Notes: a model not told the origin generated them from the sequence alone. Counted from the first letter of the stretch, positions 1 to 9,793 are shown. The stretch is DNA of 15,523 nucleotides from Eimeria necatrix (GCF_000499385.1 NW_013654735.1:1-15523), one strand, 5' to 3'. Translations and numbers: made by a program.

Positions 1-1835
1 GTGTTTTCTGACAAGAACGTAAGCACAGTGGCCCCGAGTCCCATGCTTAATCAATCAACGGAGAATCGGCACAATGCATTTTGCTCAACTGACGTCCTGC
101 GGAAAACGGAATGTGAAAATCACTGCCAAAAGGTCACTACGCAAACGGCAATCACGTCTACTAGCTAGCTATTTCAAATGGAGCTACAATGCGAACAACC
201 GTGCAGGTGTATTGGAACGGATTGGAGAGTTGCACGCATCAGCCCTTATAGAAGGAAAAGGACCTTTGCAAAGCCTTTTGAGCTGGTGCACCACTCAAGC
301 AAATATGCAAAGCACGCCATAGAACTACGTAACGCTTCATCTGTGACAGCTTATGTTTCTAAACAGGAACACAGAAACACCAGCGTTTACCACGCCTTTC
401 ATTTGCATCATTTAAAGTTGCTTGCAGCCGTACGTGCATATTTTTGAAACAAAGTGCAAGACATCCCTTTCCAGACCACAATGTTCCAACATAGAGGTTG
501 CTCTCCTGTTGAAACTGCGTACGCGCTTCACAAATTCGCTGCGAACATAAAGCCACTCGCCACGCGGAAGGCGAGTAGACTGACCTTGATTGATTGCTCG
601 CGTAGGCATGTGGGGGCCCTCGGCAGAGCGTTATTCGGCAAAGCGCGTGGATAGCAACGTAGTACCTGGTGGCCCGCAAGCTATGACTTGTGCAATATAA
701 TGGTTCACAACGCCCCTGCCAGCCAGTTAATCCTATTTTGGGGGAATGACGGCTTTCAGTGAACAATGCGCCAGATCAGCAAGAGTCGCGGATGTTATTT
801 TGTCTCTGTTGCTCATTTCATTGACAGAGAGCATCAAGGCGTCTCGTACACTCAGATACAGCTTTCTTTATTCACTCCCGATTATCTGTAGTCGCAACGC
901 CTGCAAGGAAAAATGTAGTATCAAATTCGGACGGTAGGCGGAAGGATGCACAGAGCCCAGCGTATGAACAGTTTGCCGAAGAGTTCCGGCAAATTGAGCG
1001 CCGTCAGCAGCAAAGCATGCTCAGGCGAAAAGGACGAATCCAGATCCAATTTTATATGTGAACGTCGCTCCACACAGCGATAATAGGAGCCAAAGCTACT
1101 GCCAAATTGGTGTGCACCACAGAAGCTCTTAAGAGTGTGAAGTATCAGCTGGAAGCAACCTAGGATGGCCTCCATACGTACTTGCTTGACGGAAATTAAA
1201 TCACTTTACAGCTAAAACTAAATTTGCTCTGTCGAGGCTGCTCAGGAAGTACCCGGACACACAAAGGAATCGTCTCCGCCATGCGTAAGCGGTTGCAGTC
1301 GAAAAGTCGATGCGTTGCACTAAAAGTAACTCTTGGCTATCAAATCTAATGAGCCTATTTCACTTTTCACGAGGGCAATGTGCGTGCGCTAACACTTGAT
1401 CGAGTATTCTAAGATGCATTTATCCCTCAGCCAGCGAGAAAGCAGTCCATCAGCGAAAAAAAACATGTATTTCGTGTCTTGTTATGCGCGTGATTCGATG
1501 AGTGGCGTGTACTGAGCAGCCATCGTTCGTCTTGCTTTAAACACGTATGGATGCTGCACTAGGCATGATCCACCTAGGCACATAATCTACAGGAACCTCG
1601 ATGCCTCAGCATTGCCAGTTCGTGGCACAGTCAGAAGATGCATCGCATGCTGCATCGCTGGGAAGAGCACAAATACGCGTAGACTATATCTGTTCGTGAC
1701 GCGTCATTTGTGTGTCACTGGCCTGCACAATATGCGCCTGAGGCTTGCAAGCTGTAAGTTCTACTGTTCCACACATAGTCCCTCACTAATCACATTCTGA
1801 TACATTTCAGGACCCCTGTTGGCTCGGTCCATGCT
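1..1835. other. gene-poor stretch, nothing recognised
   Basis: No gene, RNA or transposon could be recognised on either strand. All open frames are short and have unremarkable composition. The only segment with a mildly protein-like composition is on the minus strand at about 1175-930, ending in a Leu-rich segment (residues resembling SPEHALLLTALNLPELFGK). It has no family match that I know and no convincing splice borders. The region is most likely intergenic or intronic host DNA. Confidence 0.4.
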
Positions 1836-2120
1836 TCACAAGTAGGCTGAATGTGCTAAAATGCTGTTTTGTTGAGCTAAATCTACCGCAATCAAAAAGC
1901 TCTGCGCTCGAGCTGTCCCACTCCGTGCATTTGTTGCAGTTCCTCTGCGGTCGACGCAATAAGCTTCAATTATACTCCGCAAATTTGCGTTTGTGCAGTC
2001 CACGCATATCTTATTACACATGACGGTTTGCAGTGTGGTGTAAGAGCACGAACCCACCACTAACGGAGGCTCATGAACTTGAACCACGCCAAAAGCGCCG
2101 TCTTCAGCAAGTTTCCTGAC
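1836..2120 (-). CDS. candidate second exon, unrecognised protein
   Basis: This is a possible continuation of the exon ending at 2286. The acceptor is a pyrimidine-rich stretch ending in CAACACAG at 2128-2121, which gives an intron of 165 nt with in-frame stops. Reading continues in phase 0. Its first residues, VRKLAEDGAFGVVQV, resemble the glycine-rich loop of a protein kinase (small-x-x-G-x-F-G-x-V). No following VAIK lysine, HRD or DFG motif is visible, so a kinase is not supported. About 34 residues look protein-like. After codon ATG at 2018-2016 the composition is less convincing, and a further splice (donor candidates GTGTAA or GTAATA just downstream) may end the exon early. Otherwise the frame closes at 1836. 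Confidence 0.2.
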   Translation of the reverse strand, partial: VRKLAEDGAFGVVQVHEPPLVVGSCSYTTLQTVMCNKICVDCTNANLRSIIEAYCVDRRGTATNARSGTARAQSFLIAVDLAQQNSILAHSAYL

Positions 2121-2285
2121 CTGTGTTGCAAATGGCGGGGAAGGGGCCATTACTTACGCCCTGTTTTTCATGTTGTTTCTCACCAAACAATACGCATCCG
2201 CCCATGTGTTACGTGGTGGCTGACAGCATTGACCATCCGGAACCGTCACAGGCGGCAGTGAGTATCTTCCCGTGTCCTAACTCAC

Positions 2286-2603
2286 AGAGCAAGACTTTAG
2301 TCCACCGGCCGATATCCTTCGACTTCGAAGGCCATGAATTCCTCTCAAGGAATGAGTTTTGAGTGCCGTGTAGCACTCCAAAATAGCAAAGCCTACTGCC
2401 ACTGCAGCCAAGACAAAAGCAAGGCTCGCAATGACAGAAGAAGGCTGGAGCCACTGCCTTCTAGAAAAAGCAACAATTCGGCCATTCTGCGAGGCTAATT
2501 CCCTGTCCAATGCGCATGGGCCCTCGCTTAGTAAAGGCGCCCTTTCTGCGTGGGTCACGGTGACAGCGAGAAAAAAATTGGGTACCAACAAGAAGTGGCG
2601 CAT
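2286..2603 (-). CDS. candidate first exon, secreted or membrane protein
   Basis: This is a possible first coding exon of an unrecognised host gene. The ATG at 2603-2601 opens 106 codons. Residues 1-19 form a signal-peptide-like start: a basic N-terminus, then the hydrophobic run FLLVPNFFLAVTV, then a THA-type cleavage site. Around residues 55-75 there is a second strongly hydrophobic segment (SVIASLAFVLAAVAVGFAIL) that could be a membrane span. The frame runs directly into a consensus splice donor, GTGAGT at 2285-2280, just before a stop codon. The exon would end in phase 0. The next acceptor-like site, at 2122-2121, opens a second exon that is also in phase 0. No family is recognised. The pairing of a signal peptide with a good donor is suggestive, but an open frame of this length could occur by chance. 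Confidence 0.3.
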
Positions 2604-5130
2604 TTTCAATGAGAAAACAAGAGTGACTAGAGCAAAAGTTTCAAATTTTATGTCGGTACAAAAATGCTGAGACAGAATTTCTCTATTTGTCTCGTTGCCA
2701 TGGTCCCCAATGGACTACCCCACACCATTGCATGGTTAACCTGTGAGGTAGAACCACATCTCCTATGGTAATGCTACCGGCAGAGAAATGCACGCGGTTC
2801 AATGCATGAGCAATATTCTGGCCGACGCATTTTTAGCAAAAGCCGTACTGACAAATTAATTAGTACATGTTTCGAGAAATAATAATCAGTGGTATCCTTC
2901 CATTCTTACGTGGTCTGCAACAGGGTTACTTGGCCGCTCACTGGCTCCAGCAGTGCAGTCATGTTTGTTCGGTGTGAATGTTCGTCATAGACAGAGTGGC
3001 GCCATACAAATTCAAATTGTTTATATCCCGTGGTATCATAATTGCAATGTTTTGCTCGAAGCATAACTTCTAAGTTTGCTCATGAATATTTTCTTTGAGT
3101 CCTGGCTGTGCTGAGCCGGTCATCTGTGGTGTTCTGTGGCTTGACGGCTTGAGCATAATATATGTAATCCTTCTGCGTACTAAGTGACTGGGTTCTGGTG
3201 TTCTTTCGCCTTAAACATTAGCATAATGCCAGGCGTGGCAACGTCGAGGGCGCCCTCAATCAAAGACTGGTCTCACCTGTGCAACGTTCCCCGGCTTGCA
3301 AGTCATTCTTCTAGTCGTTAAGTGTGTTATTAAGAATTCCACTTTAATTATGATTGGGGTTTCTTTGCGCCGCCGCTTGGCTCTGTCAGCTGTTCATCCT
3401 TCCGAGAAGCCCAACGTCCTTGGCCTTAGTAGACTTGGTGGCAGTTGCACTATTTTGGTTCCGCGCCATTCTGATTTGTCTCCGTAGATACTGATGTTCC
3501 GCTGCGAGCCTTCGAGCCCCCTCATTTGCCTCTTTAATTCAGGCGGGACGTTCTGCTAGCCCTTCTTTTTCTACGGTTGCTAATGTCGCACGGGGTAGCC
3601 ATATATGAAATAGCACTGCAGAATGGCCATTTGCGACTTACCTTGCATTTAGCTGTTCCAAATACATCAGTCAATTTCCAGAATATTCCTTGCTTTTTCT
3701 CTACTATGTTTTGGCATTTTAGAGCGGTACTAGATGATAGTGAAACAGATCTGGAAATCTTGCAGCTTTTGCTTCAGCTCCATTTATGGCCCTTTCCGCA
3801 TGAGCATGTAAAGCATGAGTACTGGCTGAATCAAAGTCCACATTTTAGTGGAGAGTGCGGAACGTTGACATGACTCGGGAAAATAATAGATTGGATTTTG
3901 CGGAAGGATGAAGTGTTTGCAGATACGTCTCGTCGGGTAGTTTTTGTGGATGCGGCAGATTCATAAGATGCAGAAGTAGTATGAGCGTTTTCTGCTGCTT
4001 CAGCACTGGAACGCTTCTTCACTAGTCTTTGGAACAAATATCATAAAGTGTAGAGGCGATAGAAAACATAGTTGGGCGAACGAAAGCCAACCAGTCTTGT
4101 GCGTCAATTCCACCCGGTTTAGCGAATACCTAGACTGTGTGTTTTAAGTTTGACGTCAGTGGACTGGTGTGTTTCTCGAAATTCTTATACAGCACGTAAA
4201 CACACGAAGCATATGCTTGCCTCTGAGCTGGTATTTTGCATTTCAAGTTTTGGATTCAATGCTATGGGTAACCTGTATGAGAATACTTTTCCTTTTCTAT
4301 TTAGCTGGTCTCCTCAAATAGCAGCCGAATTTTCTGGAAACCGGATACCAAGTAACATACAGTGTGAGAAGCGATACAGGGGCCCTTGGTTAATTCTTTT
4401 CCAGAGGCTTTCTGCACTAGGAGTGCATCGACGTTTGAGATGGCACTTTGGAAATCCAGTGGAATACATCGAAAGCAAAAAGTAAACGAAAAGTATTGCC
4501 AAAACACATGGCGTAGTATTCGAAGAAATGCAGTAATTTCTGCTGAGTCAGTGAGTGAACATGAGTGTTTGTAGCAACGCGAATTATCTCAGGAGAAGAT
4601 TCAGCATCCTCTTTCTCCTGGGGAAGCGTGCCTTGTGGTTTTGATTCATGCATTGCTTCAAAAGGAGAAAATTTTCCGTCTATTCCTTATAATCCAATTT
4701 TTCAATAGACCCAAAATTTTCGGTATGCGCGACTTTTTGTTGAGGAGGTGCCACAAGCTCTATTTACTTGATAATAAGCGGTGCATCTCTTTTTGAGTAG
4801 CTCTAACGACATAAGATAACCATCTGAATGTTGCGGTCATTTCGATTTCAAGTGCTCACTTCTCTAGACTGATTCATTAGAATTGTTGTACTGAATTATA
4901 GCACAACGCATGGAATGCATCATGGATTACATAAAGGCAAGTGGATAAAACCTCGTATCGCTAGTTTGTTTTTCGAATAGATGAGCCACTGTTGTGATTC
5001 CGTCCACGAAAGCGACTATGCTAGCCAGGCACAGGAAAGGCCTTAGGAGCCGAGACACTCTTGTTTCTCTCTAGGGACAGTTCACGCGTTTTGCTTCGAA
5101 GTGCTCAAGTCCTAATTGTAAAGCCGATGA
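2604..5130. other. low-GC stretch, only coding-like scraps
   Basis: Mostly AT-rich, low-coding DNA with no recognisable gene, RNA or LTR. Two minus-strand scraps have protein-like composition: about 4760-4530, where two adjacent frames join across an in-frame stop near 4682, and about 4030-3870, which is Ser/Ala/Thr-rich. Neither has clear splice borders or a family match. They may be exons of a host gene, or remains of one. The stretch ends abruptly where the first LTR starts. Confidence 0.4.
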
Positions 5131-5506
5131 TGTAGTGCACAGGCATTACAATGGGGTTTGCTGGTGACCTATAGACGATAGCTGGCTAGCGACCTACAAG
5201 GGGTCGCAACACTGGAGGAGGGCAGAACCCTCCTACTAGGATCAAAGTAAGGCAAAACGTCTATGAATTAATATGCATACGTTGGAGGTGCCTGAAAATG
5301 TGTGCAGACTGGGGCTGGCGATAGCGCCGGCACCAGTGCAGGCCTCCTCCCCACAGGGCCTAGGAGGCGAGCTCCCAGAGTGGGGCGAATCGAACAACAA
5401 CAGATTTTGAAAAACTTAAGAATTACTGTATTTAGGTAAACATAAGCTAGTGTTTCAAGGAAATGAGCCGTTAGGTGCCGTTTGTAGGCCCTGCTCGAGG
5501 GGCAGG
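5131..5506 (+). repeat. LTR A, interrupted near its 3' end
   Basis: A long terminal repeat that starts TGTAGTGC and matches LTRs B, C and G along its length. Shared blocks are the tandem GACCTAYA motifs near the start, the GC-rich block GGCTGGCGATAGCGCCGG at about 5313-5330, and the CCTAGGAGG block after it. It stops at GAGGGGCAGG, where LTR B begins. In B the same words are followed by about 37 more bases. The simplest reading is that element 1 inserted here and split LTR A. The missing tail and the matching target duplication were not found downstream, because element 1 itself is truncated. No internal sequence of its parent element is visible on the left. Confidence 0.85.
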
Positions 5507-5911
5507 TGTAGTGCAGAGGCACTACAATGGGGCTGGCCTAGAGATGATAGCTAGCTAGCGACCTACAAGGGGCCGCGACACTGGAGGAGGACAGGACCCT
5601 CCCAATAAGAAAAAAATAGGAAAAACAGTTAGTCAGTTCTAATGAAAACGTGAAATGTGCGGAAATTGTGTGGAGACTGGGGTTGGCGATAGCGCCGGCA
5701 CCAATGCGGATCTCCTCCCCTAGGGCCTAGGAGGTGAGCTCCGAGAAGAGAGCGAATCGACGAGACAGATTTGAGACACTTTTAGAATTGTCGTATTTCG
5801 ATGGAATAAAGCTATAGAGACCGAGAAATGGGACTATACTAGGTGTGGGATGTAGACCTGTTAGAGGGGCAGGAAACAGCGTAGTCGCAGCAGTAGGCGC
5901 CGCGCACTACA
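5507..5911 (+). repeat. LTR B, 5' LTR of element 1
   Basis: A 405-bp LTR with ends TGTAGTGC and GCACTACA, followed two bases later by a PBS. Its first 20 bases are a perfect hairpin (TGTAGTGC, loop AGAG, GCACTACA). It is very similar to solo LTR C over its full length. A GC-rich block lies at about 5683-5701. A possible polyadenylation signal, AATAAA, is at 5805-5810. The U3, R and U5 boundaries cannot be set from sequence alone. It abuts the broken LTR A directly on its left. Confidence 0.9.
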
Positions 5912-5913
5912 TT

Positions 5914-5931
5914 TGGGGGCTGTTCCGGGAT
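5914..5931 (+). promoter_or_regulatory. primer-binding site, tRNA-Pro-like
   Basis: Two bases after the LTR end, TGGGGGCTGTTCCGGGAT is complementary to a tRNA 3' end. Its reverse complement parses over tRNA positions 59-76: CCA, discriminator C73, acceptor strand AACAGCC, T-stem CCGG, and the invariant C61 preceded by AT. This resembles eukaryotic tRNA-Pro as I remember it (discriminator C, ...GCCCCCA end). The exact host tRNA needs a genome search. Element 2 has the same site with one change. Confidence 0.75.
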
Positions 5932-6014
5932 TGAAAGCTTTATTCTTTCCGGACTTGGGAGTAGAAATGCTATGCTTTAATGCCTCGCACCTAGAAATCT
6001 TTGCTCGGTAAGGG

Positions 6015-7107
6015 ATGCACCTCCGCAACGGACGCGTCATCGGTCCCACGCTGCAGGAGACTCCTACAATGTCAGTCAACAAAATACCGAGCGGGACACC
6101 AGCCCATCATCGCCACGCGACTCAGAAACCCACCGTGGCAGAGCGGTCGCATGGGCATAAGGAGGCGCCCCCGCAGGGGACAGATTTGCCCAATGTTATG
6201 CCAGGGGACAGTCCCTTCGTCACCTGGGACCAATTCCAGTCTGCAATGACTGTGATTAGAACTGTAATAGGGGGAACCGGGGCACCCGGCGCAACGACTC
6301 CTATACTATCTGAAGACGGCAGCACTATGCAGGCTTTTCTGCTGCGCATCGAGCGCCGGTACACCCAGATGGGATTGGAACCGCGCGAGTGGGGAAATGC
6401 ACTTATAGACCACCTTGTGGGCCCGGCTCTAACGCATTGTATGTATCTACGGAGAACTATTGACCTAAGCGACGGGGCGACAGTACAGCGCAGGCTTCTG
6501 GAGCGGTTTGACAGAACAATGTCGCAGAGTCAATTGTTAACGGAGTTGACAAAGGTACGGTGGAATGGTGACCCGAAGGAATACACCGACCAGTTTGCGG
6601 CTGTGGCAGAGCGGGGGTTGGGTCTTGCCCCCGACGAAATCGCGGACTACTATTGCGCCGGGCTACCGACAGGCCTCCATCTTCTAATAACCAATAACGG
6701 ACACGTGAAATGTCAGTCGTGGGAACAAGCGGCGACCGCCGCAACGCGGCTCTACGAGCCCAAGCAGAGTGTGCTGGAACTCCGAGAAAGGATCAGACGA
6801 GATAATTAGGGCGGCCGTCCAAGCTAAAGGACTTAGTGGGCGCCAGGAAATTGAAAATCGTTCTGGGGGAACCCAGGCTAACTGTTTTGAGTGTCAGGGT
6901 CGCGGACATCCGGCACGTGTCTGCCCTAGCAAAGGGCAACGTACCAGACGTCCGGGAGAAATCTGCAAGAAGTGCGGCGCTGTGGGACACTATGCTCGGG
7001 ACTGCCCGACGTACGAACGAGGCCGGCCCGAGCAGGTGGACAAGGGCAGTAGAGCACCCACCCGTCCTAGCACTGAGAAGACGGAACGATCAAACGTGCG
7101 GGCCTAG
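6015..7107 (+). pseudogene. gag: gag of element 1 (capsid and double CCHC nucleocapsid), frameshifted
   Basis: Gag polyprotein: it packages the element RNA and assembles the particle. The start MHLRNGRV is shared with the gag of element 2, so the ATG at 6015 is well supported. The capsid part includes FLLRIERRYTQ and the run from WGNALIDHLVGPAL to RLLERFD, typical of Ty3/gypsy gag. At about 6785-6809 the frame breaks: a one-base shift relative to the other copies leads to a stop at 6807-6809. Coding continues in the next frame to a stop at 7105-7107. That part holds two intact C-x2-C-x4-H-x4-C zinc knuckles, CFECQGRGHPARVC (from about 6886) and CKKCGAVGHYARDC (from about 6964). The conserved words RSRPRSHGKGMMCAV lie past the gag stop in another frame, and element 2 has them too, so gag and pol were probably fused originally. 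Confidence 0.85.
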
Positions 7108-7182
7108 GCGTGGGTGGAGGCGAGCGTTCTAGGCCGCGTAGCCATGGCAAAGGGATGATGTGTGCGGTAACGACAGGCCCTA

Positions 7183-8610
7183 ATGTCATTCCAGTCCCCC
7201 TTGAGTGGGGAAACCGACTCCTCCTCACTGCGGGAAGGAACTAATACGAGCGATGGGCACGCGGAAGGGTCTCAGCCGCTTTTGGAAACGCGGCGGGAGT
7301 CTGGGTCAGCGTCGATCCTGAGTGAGGAGACTCCGGACGCGACGACGGACAACAGGAAAAAGTCTGCAGAGGCAACAGAAGACGGCTATAGGTCAGACGC
7401 GACAGAGATTGTACCACACTGGTGGAGGGAGGCTTGCACAAAAGAGTCTTACGACCAAGGGGGAGCGTTTTGTTGTGTGGGTGCGATGGCGGTACTTCGC
7501 GTTGAGCTCGCAGGGAGTCCTTGTGAGGCCCTCTTGGACACTGGGGCTTCGAGAAGTTTCATTAGTCCTAAAACAGTCGAATGACTGCAGCTGAAAGTGC
7601 GGAGACTTCCAAAAGAACATAGGTTCACCGTAGCTACAGGTGCGCAACTACGCATTGATCGGGTTGTGACGGGATTGACGCTGTGGTGCGGACATTCACG
7701 TTTCTCCGGGGACTTTTTAGTGGGACCCGTTCCCTATGACTCAGCCTTGGGTTTGGATTGGCTGACGGAACACAAGGTGGCTTGGTATTTTCAGTCTGAC
7801 AAACTCCGAACCTATGTGAATGGCCAGTGGTGCGAGTTACCGGTCCTTCGGACTTGTGAAGCAACGCTGCAAGGTGACAGTCCCACCGTAGTCCACCCAA
7901 GGACCCCAGAAGAGCAAGCATATGAGATATTGGCCAAACAAGTGGCGGGTATTTCAGCCGAGGAGGCAGCTATATTCCTACGCCCGCCTCCAAGGAGGTT
8001 TAAGTCCCACGCGAAGACTAAGGCGAAGGCGCGGATAACGTCGCTCCTTCGTCAGGCGGCGGCTGACACAAAGGATCTCAAGGCTCCATTGTACGGTTTG
8101 CATCTCATACTGGCTTTGCCCGAAGCCGGTTTCGCAGTGCCCCTAAGGCTCTCGGATGAATGGCAAGACGCGCTTTGTTGCGCGTTAATTGGGAATCAAC
8201 CCACGTCCTCTGGCTGGCGTAGTCCTTCGGCCTCAACCGCCTCGGTGGCAGCGGAGAGTGACGAGGAGTCTCCCTGGCCTATGGCGAAACTCGAGCACAC
8301 TCTTTTCGACGAATGGATAACTTCTCCAGAGGCGCAGGATATTCCATGTGAGGTTGCCCAGGTGTTGTACGAGTATCGAGCGGTTTTTCCCGATACCTTA
8401 CCTAAAGGATTACCGCCAAAGCTCCCTCATGATCGCCATATTCTACTTGTGCCTGGAAAACTTCCAGCAAAATCTGCAATATACCGTATGACCCCATATC
8501 AGCTCACATTCCACAAACAGGAGATACTTAAATTATCGGAAAATGGTTGGATCGGACCGACCTATTCGCCTATTCGCTCTCCTACGATCATGGTGAACAA
8601 ACGTGAGAAT
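7183..8610 (+). pseudogene. pol: pol fragment of element 1: protease, spacer, start of RT
   Basis: This part of pol processes the polyprotein (retropepsin) and begins the reverse transcriptase. It lies in the same frame as the nucleocapsid part of gag. Ser/Glu-rich linker residues come first. The retropepsin active site is LLDTGASRSFI, with the DTG codons at 7537-7545. A TGA at 7582-7584 interrupts protease shortly after; the remnant at 13565-12939 has a sense codon (Lys) there, so this is a mutation. The C-terminal protease motif appears as ALGLDWL at about 7744-7764. A long spacer follows. RT starts near 8430 with residues comparable to the YRMTPYQ...ENGWIGPTYSPIRSPTIMVNK entry region of Ty3 RTs. 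The frame is then lost at about 8610, so the catalytic YxDD box, RNase H and integrase are missing. Confidence 0.85.
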
Positions 8611-9793
8611 GGCATTAGGTCTCGTCGCTACCGCACACATCATCCCTTTGCCATGGCTACGCGGCCTAGAACGCTCGTCTTCAACCACGCCTAGGCCTCG
8701 GTTCAACCGTTCGGTCTTCTCAGTGCTGGGACGAATAGGTTGCCTGCTGCTCTTGTTTTCCGGCTCGGCACCTCCTCGGTCGTGTGTCGTGTGTAGGAGA
8801 GTCATGTGCATAGTGTCCAACACTTCCACGCTTCTTCCAGGTCTCGCCCGGGCGGTTGGTTCGTTCCCCTTCGCTGGGACAAACTCGTGTTGGGTGTCCA
8901 CAACCCTGACACTCGTAGCAGTTCCCGGAGTTTCCTCCATGCCTAATTTCATTTCCCTGCTTTCGATGGGTTGCATTTGCCTCAGTAGCAGCTCTTATGG
9001 CTCGACTAGCCCTTTCTCGTAGCTCTAGCACAGTCTGCTTAGGTTCATAGACCTGCGCTGCGGCTGTCGCCGCTTGTTCTCAGGAGGAATACTTCACCAG
9101 CCCATTACTTGTAATGAGAAGATGGAGGTCAGTTGGTAGCCCAGCGCAGTAGAAGTCAGCGAGTTCGTCGGGGGCGATCCCAACTCCACGCTCCGCTACA
9201 GCCGCAAACTGGTCCGTTTACTCTTTAGGGTTTCCATTCCACCGTGCTTTACCCAACCCCGTGAGCAGTTGACTCTGCGACATTGTCTTGTCGAACCGTT
9301 CCAGAAGCCGGCACTGTACAGTTGCCCAGCCGCTTAGGTCGATAGTTCGCTCTAGATACATCCAGTAAGTTAGAGCTGGACCCACAAGATGGTGGATAAG
9401 TGCGTTCCCCCACTCACTGGTCTCCAATCCTGTCTGGGTGTACCGTCGTTCGATACGCATTAGAAAAGCCTGCATAGTACTGCCGTCTTCAGGGAGTATA
9501 GGCGACGTCGCGCTCGATTCTCCAAACCCCCCTATAACATTCTTTAATACAGCCATCGCAGAGTGGAATTGGTCCCACGTGACGTACGGACCGTCCCCTG
9601 GCATGCCGTCAATATTTGCTATAGGTGCCACCTGCGGGGATGTCTCCTTATGCCTGTGCGGCTGCTCTGCCACAGTGGGTTTCGGGGTACTATGTCGAGG
9701 TTGGGTTGGTATTCCACTGGGCAATTTGTCTACTGACATTGTAGAAGTCTCCTGTTGCATAGGTCCGACTACGCGCCCGTTGCGCAGGTGCAT
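8611..9793 (-). pseudogene. gag: gag of element 2, with stops and damaged zinc knuckle
   Basis: Co-linear with element 1 gag from the start MHLRNGRVVGP at 9793. The capsid core is well kept, including MQAFLMRIERRYTQ and LLERFDKTMSQSQLL. The frame is cut by TAA at 9220-9218, where element 1 has a Tyr codon, and by TGA at 9082-9080, where element 1 has Trp. The frame then continues into the nucleocapsid. The first knuckle is intact (CYECQGCGHPTRVC). The second is destroyed: Trp, Arg and Ser replace its three cysteines (WKKRGSVGHYAHDS). A further frame change follows, and the RSRPRSHGKGMMCAV words are kept at about 8680-8635. Sequence identity to the gag-pol junction ends at about 8610. Confidence 0.85.

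Larger units (their letters stand above)
5507..8610 (+). mobile_element. Ty3/gypsy-type element 1, 3' truncated
   Basis: Order: LTR B, PBS, gag with CCHC knuckles, protease, a spacer, then the N-terminal part of reverse transcriptase. The polyprotein order and the motifs fit Ty3/gypsy (Metaviridae-like) retrotransposons. The element ends abruptly in the first RT motif, where inverted gag sequence of element 2 takes over. RNase H, integrase and a 3' LTR are absent. A gag frameshift, a stop inside protease and the 3' loss make it non-autonomous and probably dead. Among the three gag-bearing copies it is the best preserved. Confidence 0.85.

Noticed and set aside
359..766. 135-codon minus-strand frame as a gene
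   Set aside because: Composition is unremarkable (many Cys, Arg and aromatic residues), with no motif, no start context and no splice model.
3226..3490. Plus-strand small gene starting MPGVATSRAPSIKDW with an intron ending near 3390
   Set aside because: The donor is weak, the second exon has no recognisable content, and nothing else supports it.
5188..5200. AGCTAGCTAGC stretches as a microsatellite
   Set aside because: They are short, part of the shared LTR sequence, and do not vary in unit number as a satellite would.
6785..6809. Programmed +1 frameshift within gag of element 1
   Set aside because: The shift lies upstream of the zinc knuckles and is not shared by elements 2 or 3, so it is a copy-specific indel.
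7582..7584. TGA inside protease of element 1 as programmed readthrough or a reassigned codon
   Set aside because: It lies inside the protease domain and not at a gag-pol border. The related remnant has a Lys codon there. TGA does replace a Trp codon in gag 2 (9082-9080), but TAA and TAG stops also occur at sense positions, so ordinary decay explains all of them.
8533..8976. A 147-codon minus-strand frame as an independent gene
   Set aside because: It is an out-of-frame reading of gag 2 in its first half. Only the segment around RSRPRSHGKG is homologous to the other copy, and the end reads backwards through element 1 RT.
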